Positions 1 to 8,610 of a stretch of 64,000 nt of DNA are shown here, piece by piece. Position numbers and translations under genes: made by a program. This DNA is from Rhodospirillales bacterium (lineage in GTDB: Bacteria; Pseudomonadota; Alphaproteobacteria; Rhodospirillales; GLO-3), in contig PIVK01000005.1 of the NCBI GenBank assembly GCA_003354135.1, positions 33,894 to 97,893 of the forward strand, read 5' to 3'. Each line of letters opens with the position of its first letter. Position 1 is the first letter of the stretch. The notes below the pieces were generated by a model. The model had not been told where the DNA came from and ran no database searches. It saw only the letters and a program-made list of their open reading frames with translations.

Positions 1-197
1 GGCTCCAGGATACCAGAAGCCCCTAACGGCGGGCAATAACTGCCCGGCAAGCCATACCAGAACGGTAGAAACCGCGCTTATTCCAGAAGAGCCAAGAACG
101 GCTATTTCCGTTCTACAACAACGCGCTAAAAGACTGGCACACCAAATGCAAAGAGATCGGCGGGAACGTGTGGAACTACGAACGGGATTTCTGAGCC
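1..197. other. Upstream edge, no supported gene
   Basis: No complete gene is visible. One frame is open from about 69 to a stop at 192-194, just before the flgF start, and could be the 3' end of a gene. However, an in-frame stop at 66-68 and no start codon within the open stretch leave it unsupported. The only useful signal is the sigma-54-like site at 135-150. Confidence 0.4.
135..150 (+). promoter_or_regulatory. Sigma-54-type promoter upstream of flgF
   Basis: TGGCACACCAAATGCA has the invariant GG-N10-GC spacing of RpoN promoters and one mismatch to TGGCACNNNNNTTGCA. It ends about 48 bases before the flgF start codon. Similar sites precede the hook operon and flgI, fitting known RpoN control of rod, ring and hook genes in Alphaproteobacteria. 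The assignment rests on motif and position only. Confidence 0.6.
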
Positions 198-932
198 ATG
201 GAAAACACAGCATTCATCGCCCTCTCACGGCAATCGACGCTCCGCCGGGAAATGGATGTCATCGCCAACAACCTGGCCAACATGAACACGGCCGGGTTCA
301 AAGGCGAAAAAATGATGTTCATCGACTATCTGGTCCGGAGCAAGGGCGGACACGGGATCACAGGCGACAAACTCGCCTATGTCCGCGACATCGCTACGGT
401 GCGGGATTTCGCCGATGGCCCGCTGGAGCAGACGGGAAATCCGTTGGACGTCGCCTTGAAAGACGAGGGTTTCTTTACCGTACGCACCCCCGAAGGCGAC
501 CGCTATACCCGCGTGGGACGTTTCCAGCTGGACGAGACAGGCCAATTGGTGACGTACCAGGGGTTCCCGGTGCTGTCCGACGGTGGCCAGCCCTTCTTCT
601 TCAGCCCGGAAGACAAGGAGATCTCCGTCGCAAGAGATGGGACGATCTCTACCGAAAACGGCACGTTGGGAAAACTCGGCGTTCAGAACTTCGAGAACCT
701 CAACGATCTCCAGGAAGTAGCGGGTGGCCTCTATACCTCCGACCAAACCCCGAACACGGCCGAAACGCCCAACATAGTCCAGTACATGGTCGAGGGCTCC
801 AACGTGCAACCGATCATCGAGATGACGCGCATGATCGAGGTCAACCGCTCCTACGCAAGCGTCAAGCGGATGCTCGAAAAGGAGCACGAGCGCATCAACA
901 CGATGTTTACCAAGGTTTCGCGACCGGTCTAG
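198..932 (+). CDS. flgF: Flagellar proximal rod protein FlgF
   Basis: This 244-residue protein is a rod component of the flagellar basal body, exported through the flagellar type III apparatus and assembled in the periplasm. The N-terminal flagellar rod motif (ANNLANMNTAGFK, residues 23-35) is clear. The C-terminal helix (about 200-244, with SNVQPIIEMTRMIEVNRSY) is the usual rod/hook/FlgG-type partner helix. Length is normal for FlgF. The ATG at 198 follows a possible sigma-54 promoter, and flgG starts 62 bases downstream in the same direction, so the two are probably co-transcribed with flgA and flgH. Confidence 0.95.
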   Translation: MENTAFIALSRQSTLRREMDVIANNLANMNTAGFKGEKMMFIDYLVRSKGGHGITGDKLAYVRDIATVRDFADGPLEQTGNPLDVALKDEGFFTVRTPEGDRYTRVGRFQLDETGQLVTYQGFPVLSDGGQPFFFSPEDKEISVARDGTISTENGTLGKLGVQNFENLNDLQEVAGGLYTSDQTPNTAETPNIVQYMVEGSNVQPIIEMTRMIEVNRSYASVKRMLEKEHERINTMFTKVSRPV

Positions 933-994
933 AGCGCGAACCAAGGGACATAAAGCAAGATAAACAAGAATAGAGAAGACGAAAGGACGGGAAG

Positions 995-1780
995 ATGAGA
1001 TCGTTAAGCATTGCAGCGACCGGAATGCTCGCTCAGCAGAAGAACGTCGAGGTTATCTCGAACAACCTCGCCAACATGAATACCACCGGATACATGCGCC
1101 GGCGTACGGAATTCCATGATCTCCTGTACCAGAACGTGCGTCGGGCCGGAGGAACGTCGTCGGACGCAGGAACCGTGGTCCCGACCGGCATCCAACTCGG
1201 TCTCGGCGTAAAGCTGGCCGCGACCTACCGGATCCACGAACAGGGCAACCTGACGGCGACGGACAATACCTTCGACATCGCCATCCAGGGCAAGGGATTC
1301 TTCCAGATCCAAAAGCCGGACGGTGAAACGGCCTACACGCGGGACGGCACATTTCAGCTCAATGCCGAGGGACTGATCGTGACCCACGACGGTTATCAGG
1401 TTCAGCCGGGCATTACGGTGCCTTCAACCGCCATCGATGTCAGCATCAACGCCTCGGGCGAGATCCTGGTCAAAATCGAGGGCCAGGTGGCACTGCAGAA
1501 CGTAGGCCAGCTCCAACTCGCCACCTTCCCCAACGAAGCCGGCCTCCAGGCCATCGGCGACAACCTCTATCTCGAAACGGCGGCGTCCGGCACGGGAGCC
1601 ACCGGCAATCCACAAGCCTCGGGCTTCGGCTCGCTCCTCCAGGGTTTCCTTGAGACATCGAACGTGAATGCCGTCGAGGAAATCTCCAGCCTCATCTCGG
1701 CCCAGCGTGCCTACGAAATGAACTCGAAGGTCGTCCAGACCTCGGACGAGATGGCGAAAACCGACTCGAGCATGAAGTAA
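995..1780 (+). CDS. flgG: Flagellar distal rod protein FlgG
   Basis: This 261-residue protein forms the distal rod that connects the basal body to the hook. The N-terminal signature SNNLANMNTTGY lies at residues 22-33, and the C-terminal VNAVEEISSLISAQRAYEMNSK is typical of FlgG. It is full length and shows no insert, unlike the hook and junction proteins further along. It is preceded by a purine-rich ribosome site (GACGGGAAG) and followed after 11 bases by flgA. Confidence 0.97.
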   Translation: MRSLSIAATGMLAQQKNVEVISNNLANMNTTGYMRRRTEFHDLLYQNVRRAGGTSSDAGTVVPTGIQLGLGVKLAATYRIHEQGNLTATDNTFDIAIQGKGFFQIQKPDGETAYTRDGTFQLNAEGLIVTHDGYQVQPGITVPSTAIDVSINASGEILVKIEGQVALQNVGQLQLATFPNEAGLQAIGDNLYLETAASGTGATGNPQASGFGSLLQGFLETSNVNAVEEISSLISAQRAYEMNSKVVQTSDEMAKTDSSMK

Positions 1781-1791
1781 GGGACCGGATC

Positions 1792-2784
1792 ATGAGAACT
1801 CCCATCACCGCCCTCGCTCTGGCATTGACGATCGCTCTGTTTCCGGGCCGCGCTCTCTCCGGGGAAACCGGCAATATTCACGAAGCGGGACTGGGCATTG
1901 CTCCGGTCATGCTCAACAGCCATGTGATGGTGACGGGCGACTTCATTCGCTTAGGCGACATCTTCACAAATGTCGGCGGCACAGCCGGGGTCAACGTGGC
2001 CTATGCCCCAGCCCCCGGCAAGAAAGCGACGTTCGATGCACGCTGGCTCTACCGCGTCGCCACCGCCTACGGTCTCGGCTGGCGCCCCATGAACAAGCTC
2101 GACCAGTCGGTCATCCAGCGTGACAGCATCGTAATCGGCCGCGAGGAGATCCAGGACAGGATACTATCCGCCCTGGCCGAGAAGGGTATCGGCGCGGACA
2201 CCGAAATTGAACTCTCCAACCGGATGCTGCAGATTCATTCGCCAACGGAAACGGAAGCCGCAATCGCCGTTGAAGACATTCTCTACGACAAGCACACGCG
2301 CCGTTTCACGGCAATCATCGCCACCCAGGCGGGCGATCCCAAGGCCAAGCGGACCCGGGTTACCGGCCGTGCCCACCATACGACCGAAGTCCCGGCGCTG
2401 ACCAAGCGCATGCGCAAAGGCGAAGTCATCGGCCCCCGCGACATCAAGTGGATCCGTGTACGGTCCAAACGCCTAAACAAGGACGCCCTTCTGGACGCCG
2501 GCGATCTGCTCGGCAAGACCCCCAAACGGTTTGTTCGGGCAGACATACCGGTCCGTGCAAACGAAGTGCGCCGCCCGATTTTGGTTCCCAAGAACGGTTT
2601 GGTCACCATGATCCTGCAGACACCGTACATGACGCTGACCTCCCGGGGCAAAGCGATGGAGGACGGCAGCGACGGCGACGTCATCCGCATATCCAACTCC
2701 AAAAGCCGCCAAGTGGTGGAGGCCACGGTCACGGGCATCAGCCGCGTCTCCGTGCGTTCCACCGGCCAAATTCTGATGAATTAG
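1792..2784 (+). CDS. flgA: P-ring assembly chaperone FlgA
   Basis: This 330-residue periplasmic protein is required to assemble the FlgI P-ring. It has a cleavable signal peptide (hydrophobic core at residues 5-18, probable cleavage near 23). The C-terminal half carries the SAF-type region (from about residue 198, with KRMRKGEVIGPRDIKWIRV) and the conserved ending VEATVTGISRVSV. It lies between flgG and flgH, both spaced by about 10 bases, which indicates one operon. It is longer than enterobacterial FlgA (about 220), as is common for alphaproteobacterial forms with an extra N-terminal region. Confidence 0.93.
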   Translation: MRTPITALALALTIALFPGRALSGETGNIHEAGLGIAPVMLNSHVMVTGDFIRLGDIFTNVGGTAGVNVAYAPAPGKKATFDARWLYRVATAYGLGWRPMNKLDQSVIQRDSIVIGREEIQDRILSALAEKGIGADTEIELSNRMLQIHSPTETEAAIAVEDILYDKHTRRFTAIIATQAGDPKAKRTRVTGRAHHTTEVPALTKRMRKGEVIGPRDIKWIRVRSKRLNKDALLDAGDLLGKTPKRFVRADIPVRANEVRRPILVPKNGLVTMILQTPYMTLTSRGKAMEDGSDGDVIRISNSKSRQVVEATVTGISRVSVRSTGQILMN

Positions 2785-2794
2785 GAGGCCAACC

Positions 2795-3559
2795 ATGATC
2801 CGCAAACCAACCGATTTGATCATTTGCCTGGCGCTGATTCCGGTGCTGGCGGGATCACTGGGGGCCTGCAAAACCCTCGAGCGCCTTTCCGAAGTCGGGG
2901 ATGGCCCGCAACTGACAAAGATCACCAACCCCACGGCGCGGAGCGATTACCGCCCCGTGAGCCTGCCCATGCCTGCACCGAAACCGGCGGAAAACAACCC
3001 CAATTCGCTCTGGCGTTCCGGCGCCAAGGCCTTCTTCAAGGACATCCGCGCCAAGGATATTGGTGACATCCTCACGGTAACGCTCAGCCTATCCGACGAA
3101 GCCGATATGGAGAACACCACGACCCGCGAGCGGAACGACAACGAGGATGTGGACCTCAATGATTTCCTCGGCCTGGAGTCTGAATTGTCAAAGGTCCTCC
3201 CGCAAGGAATCGGCTCCCCGGGCCAGATCGCAAGTTGGAACCAGCAGCACAATACCTCCGGTGACGGCGAGATCGAACGCAGCGAGGATATCAGCCTGAC
3301 CCTCGCCGCCGTGGTCATCCAGATCCTGCCCAACGGTTATATGGCCATCATGGGCCGCCAGGAGATCCTGGTGAATTCCGAAATGCGCGAGCTGAGGGTC
3401 ACCGGCGTCGTCCGCCCCGAGGATATCGATTCCGACAACACTATTTCCCACGACAAGATCGCAGAGATGCGTTTGGCCTATGGCGGCCGCGGCACGCTCA
3501 GCGACCTGCAGCAACCCCGCTGGGGTATGCAAATCTGGGATATCATCTTCCCGTTCTAG
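2795..3559 (+). CDS. flgH: Flagellar L-ring lipoprotein FlgH
   Basis: This 254-residue outer-membrane lipoprotein forms the L-ring around the rod. The signal peptide ends in a lipobox LGAC with the lipidated cysteine at residue 25. The family hallmarks SLWRSGAKAFFKDIRAKDIGD and GNG/ILPNGYMAIMGRQEI are present, as is the terminal AYGGRGTLSDLQQPRWG. It is the last gene of the flgFGAH run and is followed by a strong terminator at 3590-3619. Confidence 0.96.
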   Translation: MIRKPTDLIICLALIPVLAGSLGACKTLERLSEVGDGPQLTKITNPTARSDYRPVSLPMPAPKPAENNPNSLWRSGAKAFFKDIRAKDIGDILTVTLSLSDEADMENTTTRERNDNEDVDLNDFLGLESELSKVLPQGIGSPGQIASWNQQHNTSGDGEIERSEDISLTLAAVVIQILPNGYMAIMGRQEILVNSEMRELRVTGVVRPEDIDSDNTISHDKIAEMRLAYGGRGTLSDLQQPRWGMQIWDIIFPF

Positions 3560-3589
3560 GTTTTGCAGACTGAGCCTAGAAAAACTCAA

Positions 3590-3619
3590 GGCCGGTGCTC
3601 AGCACCGGCCTCTTTTTTT
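3590..3619 (+). terminator. Rho-independent terminator after flgH
   Basis: A 9-base perfect stem GGCCGGTGC / GCACCGGCC closes a TCA-containing loop and is followed by a run of seven T. It ends the flgFGAH transcript and separates it from convergent dksA. Confidence 0.92.
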
Positions 3620-3650
3620 GTCCATCCACGAAGTTGGTCGCTAGAGACAA

Positions 3651-3684
3651 GCGGATCGTGAGAAACCGAAGTCACTTCGTGGCG
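3651..3684. repeat. Dispersed 34-base repeat, left copy
   Basis: This 34-base stretch matches 63359-63392 at 31 of 34 positions, all three differences being transitions. The core contains a small palindrome (CGAAG TCA CTTCG). A 9-base inverted copy of its right half (CCACGAAGT) lies at 3626-3634. The other copy sits near the far end of the window, upstream of flaF. Identity is unknown; a relic of a mobile element or a structured intergenic repeat are both possible. Confidence 0.6.
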
Positions 3685-3782
3685 GCGAATTCTCGCGTGA
3701 AATCGCTCTGTCATATTGATCTAGAGAACGATTCACGGAATAAGCCGCGCCAGGAAGCAACTCGGATTATTCCAATCGTGTT

Positions 3783-4205
3783 CTAACCACGCTCGTCGCG
3801 ATGAGTCTTTTCCATCCGTTCGTGGCGTTCCTGAGCCTCGATGCTCAGCGTGGCAATGGGCCTGGCCTCGAGTCTCGAAATCGAAATGGGCTCGCCGGTC
3901 TCCTCGCAGTATCCGTACCCCCCCTTGTCGACCCGCTCCAGCGCCTCGTCGATTTTGGTGATCAGCTTCCGCGCACGGTCTCGCGTCCGAAGTTCAAGGG
4001 ACCGCTCCGTTTCGATGGAGGCACGGTCGGCAATGTCCGGTTCCGTTGTTCCACCTTTCTGGAGGTGATTCAGGGTTTCATTGGATTCTTCAAGCAGATC
4101 GGCGCGCCACCTGATGAGTTTCTGCCGAAAGTGCTCGAGCATCATCGGGTTCATGAACTTTTCATCATCGGACGGCCGATAGTCCGGCGAAAGCATTATG
4201 GTCAT
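3783..4205 (-). CDS. dksA: DksA-family RNA polymerase secondary-channel regulator
   Basis: This 140-residue DksA/TraR-type protein is predicted to enter the RNA polymerase secondary channel and modulate transcription with ppGpp. A coiled-coil hairpin (about residues 25-95) is followed by the zinc-finger-like region GYGYCEETGEPI and LEARPIA. Only one cysteine remains of the four that bind zinc in E. coli DksA, so this is the low-cysteine type. I chose the ATG at 4205 (MTIMLSPDYRP) rather than an upstream in-frame start, because homologues begin there. It is convergent with flgH and in line with fliX. Confidence 0.9.
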   Translation of the reverse strand: MTIMLSPDYRPSDDEKFMNPMMLEHFRQKLIRWRADLLEESNETLNHLQKGGTTEPDIADRASIETERSLELRTRDRARKLITKIDEALERVDKGGYGYCEETGEPISISRLEARPIATLSIEAQERHERMEKTHRDERG

Positions 4206-4346
4206 GCCCAGGCGTCTCCATATGTTCGTCGTTTGGGGCGGAATATAGGTTCGCCGCGATTGCACCGCAAGACTGCTTTTCAGCCATCGCAAACATAAGA
4301 AGCGCTTGGAATAACAGGAGAGATTTAAACCGGCACCACGAACGGC

Positions 4347-4778
4347 TCACCGAGGACGCGTTAATTTGGCAATTTCCACCTCGGCTCTGAGCTCGATTTC
4401 CTCCAGAATCTCGTTCAATTTGGGATCTTCGATCCGACGGCGCTGAGCGCGCATGGCCTGGGCCAGATTGGCTAGGCGCTCCTTTGGAATTGTGCCCGCG
4501 AGCAGGTCGGATCGAATCAGCTCCAGACGGTCCAGAAGATCATCCCCGTATCGCCGGGCAAAATGACGCTGTTTTTTCTCGGCGGCATCCCCGGTCGCCT
4601 GGACGGCAATGATGCCGTCGACACCGGCCACCGACGATGTATCGACGGTGGCGGAGGGCTCCATGCTTCCAGCCGCCTCACGGAGTTGATCAGCGAATTC
4701 GGCACCCCGAGGCGCAGATTTCTTCGCTTTTTTCGGTGAAGAACTCCCTTTGGCTCCACCGACTCCGGTGATCTTCAT
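4347..4778 (-). CDS. fliX: Flagellar assembly regulator FliX
   Basis: This 143-residue protein is a class II flagellar regulator. In Caulobacter, FliX couples basal-body assembly to FlbD and sigma-54-dependent transcription. The start MKITGVGGAKGSSS and the FADQL motif are FliX hallmarks, followed by a long C-terminal helix. The ATG at 4778 is preferred over an upstream in-frame start because family members begin with MKI. It is divergent from the hook genes, whose sigma-54 site lies 200 bases away, a context that matches its known job. Confidence 0.9.
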   Translation of the reverse strand: MKITGVGGAKGSSSPKKAKKSAPRGAEFADQLREAAGSMEPSATVDTSSVAGVDGIIAVQATGDAAEKKQRHFARRYGDDLLDRLELIRSDLLAGTIPKERLANLAQAMRAQRRRIEDPKLNEILEEIELRAEVEIAKLTRPR

Positions 4779-4977
4779 GATCCGCTCCCGGCATTTTCCG
4801 CCGCAGGTTTCACGACGGCGCTGATTCTGCCCAATAAAGTCCGGGAAGGCCAGAGGTTTCCTGGACCCGGCAATTCTTGCCGTCCCAATCAGGGCCGAGC
4901 GGAAAAATCGACCCGCCCTTTGCTTGACCAAAGACCAGGAATCGTTTCTTCACAAGACACTAGAAGCGGAAATCATT

Positions 4978-4993
4978 TGGCATCCATCTTGCT
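4978..4993 (+). promoter_or_regulatory. Sigma-54-type promoter of the hook genes
   Basis: TGGCATCCATCTTGCT carries the GG-N10-GC spacing and an almost perfect RpoN -24/-12 pair. It lies 61 bases upstream of the first hook gene, in the divergent interval with fliX. This is the best-scoring of the three such sites in the window. Confidence 0.8.
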
Positions 4994-5054
4994 TATAACG
5001 GTATGGGCCCAGTGTATCGGGGGGCCCGACACGAAGTGAGTACGGAGCAACGCC

Positions 5055-6962
5055 ATGGCGGGTTACGGATTCTTTTCCCCGAGTATCATTGGCATGCAGA
5101 GCCAAACCCATGCTTTGAATGTAATCGGCACCAATATCGCCAACGTGAACACAGGCGGCTACAAGCGTGTCGACACGCATTTCTCTACCGTCCTCAGCGA
5201 TACCTTGTTTGAGCAGTCGGACCTGGGCGGCGCGAGAAACAAGGACTTTTTCCGCATCAGCACCCAGGGTTCGATGATCTCGTCCGATCTCAATACGGAT
5301 CTCGCCATCGGCGGCGAAGGTTTCTTCGTCATGAACACGCAGCAGGATGGAAGCGGCGATACGGCCTACACCCGCGACGGCAGTTTCCGTCTTGCCAAAG
5401 GAGACCAGGAAACCGTCACCTATCCCGACGGCACCACGCTGACCGTAGACAGCGGCTATCTGATCGACAAGAACGGCTACTACCTGCAGGGCGTGGCAGC
5501 GAATACGGACGGAACCTTTACCATCCCCGGGACCACGACATCGCTCCGCGTCGACCCTTACGCCTTCGTCGACCAAGGCCAAGCAACCAGCACTGCCGAA
5601 TTGGTGTTGAACCTGGACGCCGCCGAAACGGTCAACGGCGTATACCGCTACGTCATCGATGTCTACGACTCGGCGGGCCAGCGCCAGAATGTCCATCTTG
5701 ACTTCACCAAGACAGGAACCAACCAGTGGTCGGCCAGCTCTATCAACTCACAAACGCCCGTCGCCCAAGTCGACACCTTGACCCTCGGCGGTTCGGTAGA
5801 GGCCGGCGACGTCTACACCGTCACGGTCAACGGCACTGATGTAAACTATACCGTCACAGGCGCGGAAGCGAACCTGGATGCCATCCGTGACGGCTTGGTC
5901 GCCGCCATCAACGCCAACGCCACCGTGGGCAACACGGTGACCGTAGCGGCCGGCGGCTCAGGCCAGATTACCCTCACGTCCGATAATGCCGGCACCGCGT
6001 TCACCGCCGCGACCAGCGTGACCCAGGGCCCGGCCAGCGTGGCCCAGGCGGATACGGTGACAATTGCAGGTACGGTCGCTGCCGGGGACATCTACAGCGT
6101 CACCGTCAACGGCAACGTGGTCAACTACACGGTGACCGGCGCCGAGGCGAATATCGACGCCATCCGGGACGGACTCGTTGCAGCCATCAACGCCACCCCG
6201 GCGGTCGGCGCCATCGTCACGGCAGCCGCGGGTAGCGGCGGCCAACTCACCCTGACCGCGGACACGACCGGCACTGCGTTCACAGCTGCCGCCACGGCCA
6301 CCCAAGTCGCGGGCCCGTCCGACAATACGGCCTCCCTCGTCAACACCACCGCCAACTACACGGCGCTTGCCGACAACACCATAAGCTCGGCCACCACCAC
6401 GGCCAGCGTCTCTGACGAGATTACGACCGCCCTCGGCGCCATCCAGTTCAACGGCGATGCGTCGATCAACACGCCGCAATCCCTGAACCTTGCCATGACC
6501 TTCGCAGGCGGAACCACGGCCACGGTAGATTTGGACATCTCCAACATGACCCAATCCGCCGGCCAGTATTCGGTGCGGAGTTATGAGCGCAACGGACAGG
6601 TCGCGGCCAATATGGTGGACTTCCGGTTCGACGCCCAAGGCCATGTTTCGGCCACCTTCGAGGACAATTCCATCCGCGAGATCTACAAGGTCCCTTTGGC
6701 CGTCTTCCCCAACCCGGACGGGCTCGATGTTGAAAACGGCATGATCTTCTATGAATCCACGGCTTCGGGCGGCGTCACGATCACCGAGGCCGGTTCTCTG
6801 GGCCACGCTGTTTTCCTTCCCAATTCTCTCGAACTCTCCAACGTGGTTATCGAGGATCAGTTCTCGAAGATAATCATGACCCAAACCGCGTACAACGCCT
6901 CGGCCACCTCGTTCAAGACGGCCGATGAGATGACGATGGAAGCCAAGGACATGAAGCGATGA
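5055..6962 (+). CDS. flgE: Flagellar hook protein FlgE, enlarged form
   Basis: This 635-residue hook-family protein has an N-terminal rod/hook helix (VIGTNIANVNTGGYKR, 23-38), the FlgE body (GGEGFFVMNTQQDGSGDTAYTRDGSFR), and the C-terminal helix LSNVVIEDQFSKIIMTQTAYNASA. Most FlgE proteins are 400-450 residues. The excess is two consecutive copies of a module of about 92 residues (236-328 and 329-420) inserted in the surface-exposed region, each starting VAQ(V/A)DT. A related copy is in FlgL. It is first in a two-gene unit with a second hook-type gene. Whether this or the next gene builds the main hook cannot be decided here. Confidence 0.88.
   Translation: MAGYGFFSPSIIGMQSQTHALNVIGTNIANVNTGGYKRVDTHFSTVLSDTLFEQSDLGGARNKDFFRISTQGSMISSDLNTDLAIGGEGFFVMNTQQDGSGDTAYTRDGSFRLAKGDQETVTYPDGTTLTVDSGYLIDKNGYYLQGVAANTDGTFTIPGTTTSLRVDPYAFVDQGQATSTAELVLNLDAAETVNGVYRYVIDVYDSAGQRQNVHLDFTKTGTNQWSASSINSQTPVAQVDTLTLGGSVEAGDVYTVTVNGTDVNYTVTGAEANLDAIRDGLVAAINANATVGNTVTVAAGGSGQITLTSDNAGTAFTAATSVTQGPASVAQADTVTIAGTVAAGDIYSVTVNGNVVNYTVTGAEANIDAIRDGLVAAINATPAVGAIVTAAAGSGGQLTLTADTTGTAFTAAATATQVAGPSDNTASLVNTTANYTALADNTISSATTTASVSDEITTALGAIQFNGDASINTPQSLNLAMTFAGGTTATVDLDISNMTQSAGQYSVRSYERNGQVAANMVDFRFDAQGHVSATFEDNSIREIYKVPLAVFPNPDGLDVENGMIFYESTASGGVTITEAGSLGHAVFLPNSLELSNVVIEDQFSKIIMTQTAYNASATSFKTADEMTMEAKDMKR
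5760..6314 (+). repeat. Tandem 92-codon module inside the hook gene
   Basis: Two adjacent in-frame copies (5760-6038 and 6039-6314) encode modules with the shared core GD(V/I)Y(T/S)VTVNG, NYTVTGAEAN and DAIRDGLVAAINA, ending in a GTAFTAA segment. A third, more diverged copy occurs in flgL at 15144-15422. The adjacent shorter hook gene (6973-8226) lacks the module. Confidence 0.85.
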
Positions 6963-6972
6963 CGGGGCACTC

Positions 6973-8226
6973 ATGACCATTCTCTCCGCCTTTTCGCCCA
7001 GCATCACAGGTATGCGGGCCCAGGCTCAGGCCTTCCGCAACATCGGCGCCAACGTCGCCAACGTCCAGACCGAAGGCTACAAGCGCATCGAAACCGGATT
7101 CGCAGCCATTGTCGGTAAGAACAGCTTAGGGGCCCTGGGGCACGGCACCGTCCAAACCACGCCCGTCAATCAGATCTCTCGCGGCGGTTTGGTGCAGGCT
7201 TCCGCCAGTCCGCTCGACGTCTCCATCGGGGGTGACGGGTTCTTCATCCTCAACACCCAACGCGACGGATCGGGTGATACGGTCTATACCCGTGATGGCA
7301 GCTTCCGCATTGCCGAAGGTCCCGAAACCACCGTTACCATCAACAGCAGCCCACGGACCGTCGATACCGGCTATCTGGTGGACAAGAACGGATACTACGT
7401 CCAAGGCTGGGCGGCCGGCACGGATGGCGGTTTTCCCAACAGCGGTACGACCACGTCGCTACGCGTCGACGAATACTTGTATATCAACCAGGGCCAGGAA
7501 ACGACGAGCGCCAGCCTGCTGCTGAACCTGGATGCCAACGAGCCCGCCACCGGCACCTTCAGCTATCCGGTCACGGCATACGATTCCAACGCCGCCGAAC
7601 GCACCGCGCACCTAACCTTCACCAAGACCCAGACCCCGCGCCAGTGGACAATTCTCCCTTCAACGGACAACGCCGGCGACACGGTGAATTCGACTGCCGG
7701 CACCCTGACCTTTGACAGCGACGGCGCACTCGCCGCAGGCGGCAGTTACACCGTCGACATCACCTGGGCCAACGGCGCGACAAGCAACGTCGTCCTGGAC
7801 CTCGCGGACATGACCCAACTCGCCGCCGATTACATGCCCCAGGCCTACGAGAAAAATGGTTATGGGGCCAGCGACATGCAGAGTTTAGCCTTCGATGAAA
7901 GTGGCTACATCACCGGCCGCTTCGGCGACAACACAGCACGTAAGATCTACCGGGTACCGCTAGCCCAGTTCTCGGTTCCAGATGCCCTGGATTCCGAAAC
8001 CGGCCTCATCTTCCATGAAAGCGCCGGATCGGGCTCCGCCCGCATCTTCGCTGTGGATGAGGTCGGCCGGTCGAGCCTACAACCCAACAGCCGAGAACTG
8101 TCCAACGTGAATATCGAAGCCGAATTCACCCGCATCATAATGACGCAAACAGCCTACAAGGCCTCCGCAACAGTTTTCAGAACCCTCGACCAAACGATTA
8201 CAACCGCCCGGGATCTCAAGACCTAG
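6973..8226 (+). CDS. Second flagellar hook protein, FlgE family
   Basis: This 417-residue paralogue of the preceding gene starts 10 bases after it. The N-terminal signature is NIGANVANVQTEGYKR, followed by GGDGFFILNTQRDGSGDTVYTRDGSFR and the C-terminal ELSNVNIEAEFTRIIMTQTAYKASA. It aligns with the first hook protein at both ends and in the segment LVDKNGYYVQGWAAGTDG, but lacks the repeated modules. Normal FlgE length suggests it could be the ancestral form. It ends just before a strong terminator. The two genes could form a mixed hook or be alternatives. Confidence 0.88.
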   Translation: MTILSAFSPSITGMRAQAQAFRNIGANVANVQTEGYKRIETGFAAIVGKNSLGALGHGTVQTTPVNQISRGGLVQASASPLDVSIGGDGFFILNTQRDGSGDTVYTRDGSFRIAEGPETTVTINSSPRTVDTGYLVDKNGYYVQGWAAGTDGGFPNSGTTTSLRVDEYLYINQGQETTSASLLLNLDANEPATGTFSYPVTAYDSNAAERTAHLTFTKTQTPRQWTILPSTDNAGDTVNSTAGTLTFDSDGALAAGGSYTVDITWANGATSNVVLDLADMTQLAADYMPQAYEKNGYGASDMQSLAFDESGYITGRFGDNTARKIYRVPLAQFSVPDALDSETGLIFHESAGSGSARIFAVDEVGRSSLQPNSRELSNVNIEAEFTRIIMTQTAYKASATVFRTLDQTITTARDLKT

Positions 8227-8306
8227 CCGCGCGTCGGTTCCACACCAAGGGGCCGGCGCCACGCGTTCCCAGCAACGCCGCGCCCCAAACCAAAACGACG
8301 CGGCAG

Positions 8307-8350
8307 CCGCCGGCTCCTAAGGTCAACCCACAAGGAGCCGGCGGTTTCTT
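8307..8350 (+). terminator. Rho-independent terminator after hook genes
   Basis: A 12-base perfect stem CCGCCGGCTCCT / AGGAGCCGGCGG with a 14-base loop is followed by TTTCTTTCTT. It closes the hook transcript, so flgI needs its own promoter. The rest of the 384-base gap holds the site at 8521-8536 and nothing else I recognise. Confidence 0.9.
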
Positions 8351-8520
8351 TCTTCCCCTTACCTAATACAACCCCCGCCAAACGCCCCGAACGGCCGGAT
8401 CAGGAACGACCCGGCAAGAATTACCGCTCGGTGTAGCCCGCCTTACCCGATCCGTTCGATGTAGGCGAAACGCTGAAAACAATATCCATATACATCAGTT
8501 AGTTAGAATGCAGAAATGTT

Positions 8521-8536
8521 TGGCATGAGGTTCGCA
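8521..8536 (+). promoter_or_regulatory. Candidate sigma-54 promoter of flgI operon
   Basis: TGGCATGAGGTTCGCA keeps the GG-N10-GC spacing and a good -24 element; the -12 element (TTCGC) is one base off TTGC. It lies 74 bases upstream of flgI and downstream of a terminator, where a promoter is required. Confidence 0.55.
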
Positions 8537-8610
8537 TGACTAACGGAGAATACGCATAAGCAATCAGGTTCTGGACATCCGGCGAGAACGGAAAAGAGAC
8601 GGCACGAGCC

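Noticed and set aside
146..973. Long open frame overlapping flgF in another frame
   Set aside because: It is the shadow of flgF. The protein is Arg/His-rich with no domain, while flgF in the other frame is unmistakable.
3595..3786. A 63-codon frame after flgH
   Set aside because: It overlaps the terminator and the dispersed repeat, has no ribosome site and no protein character beyond the repeat-derived RNRSHF also seen at 63.4 kb.
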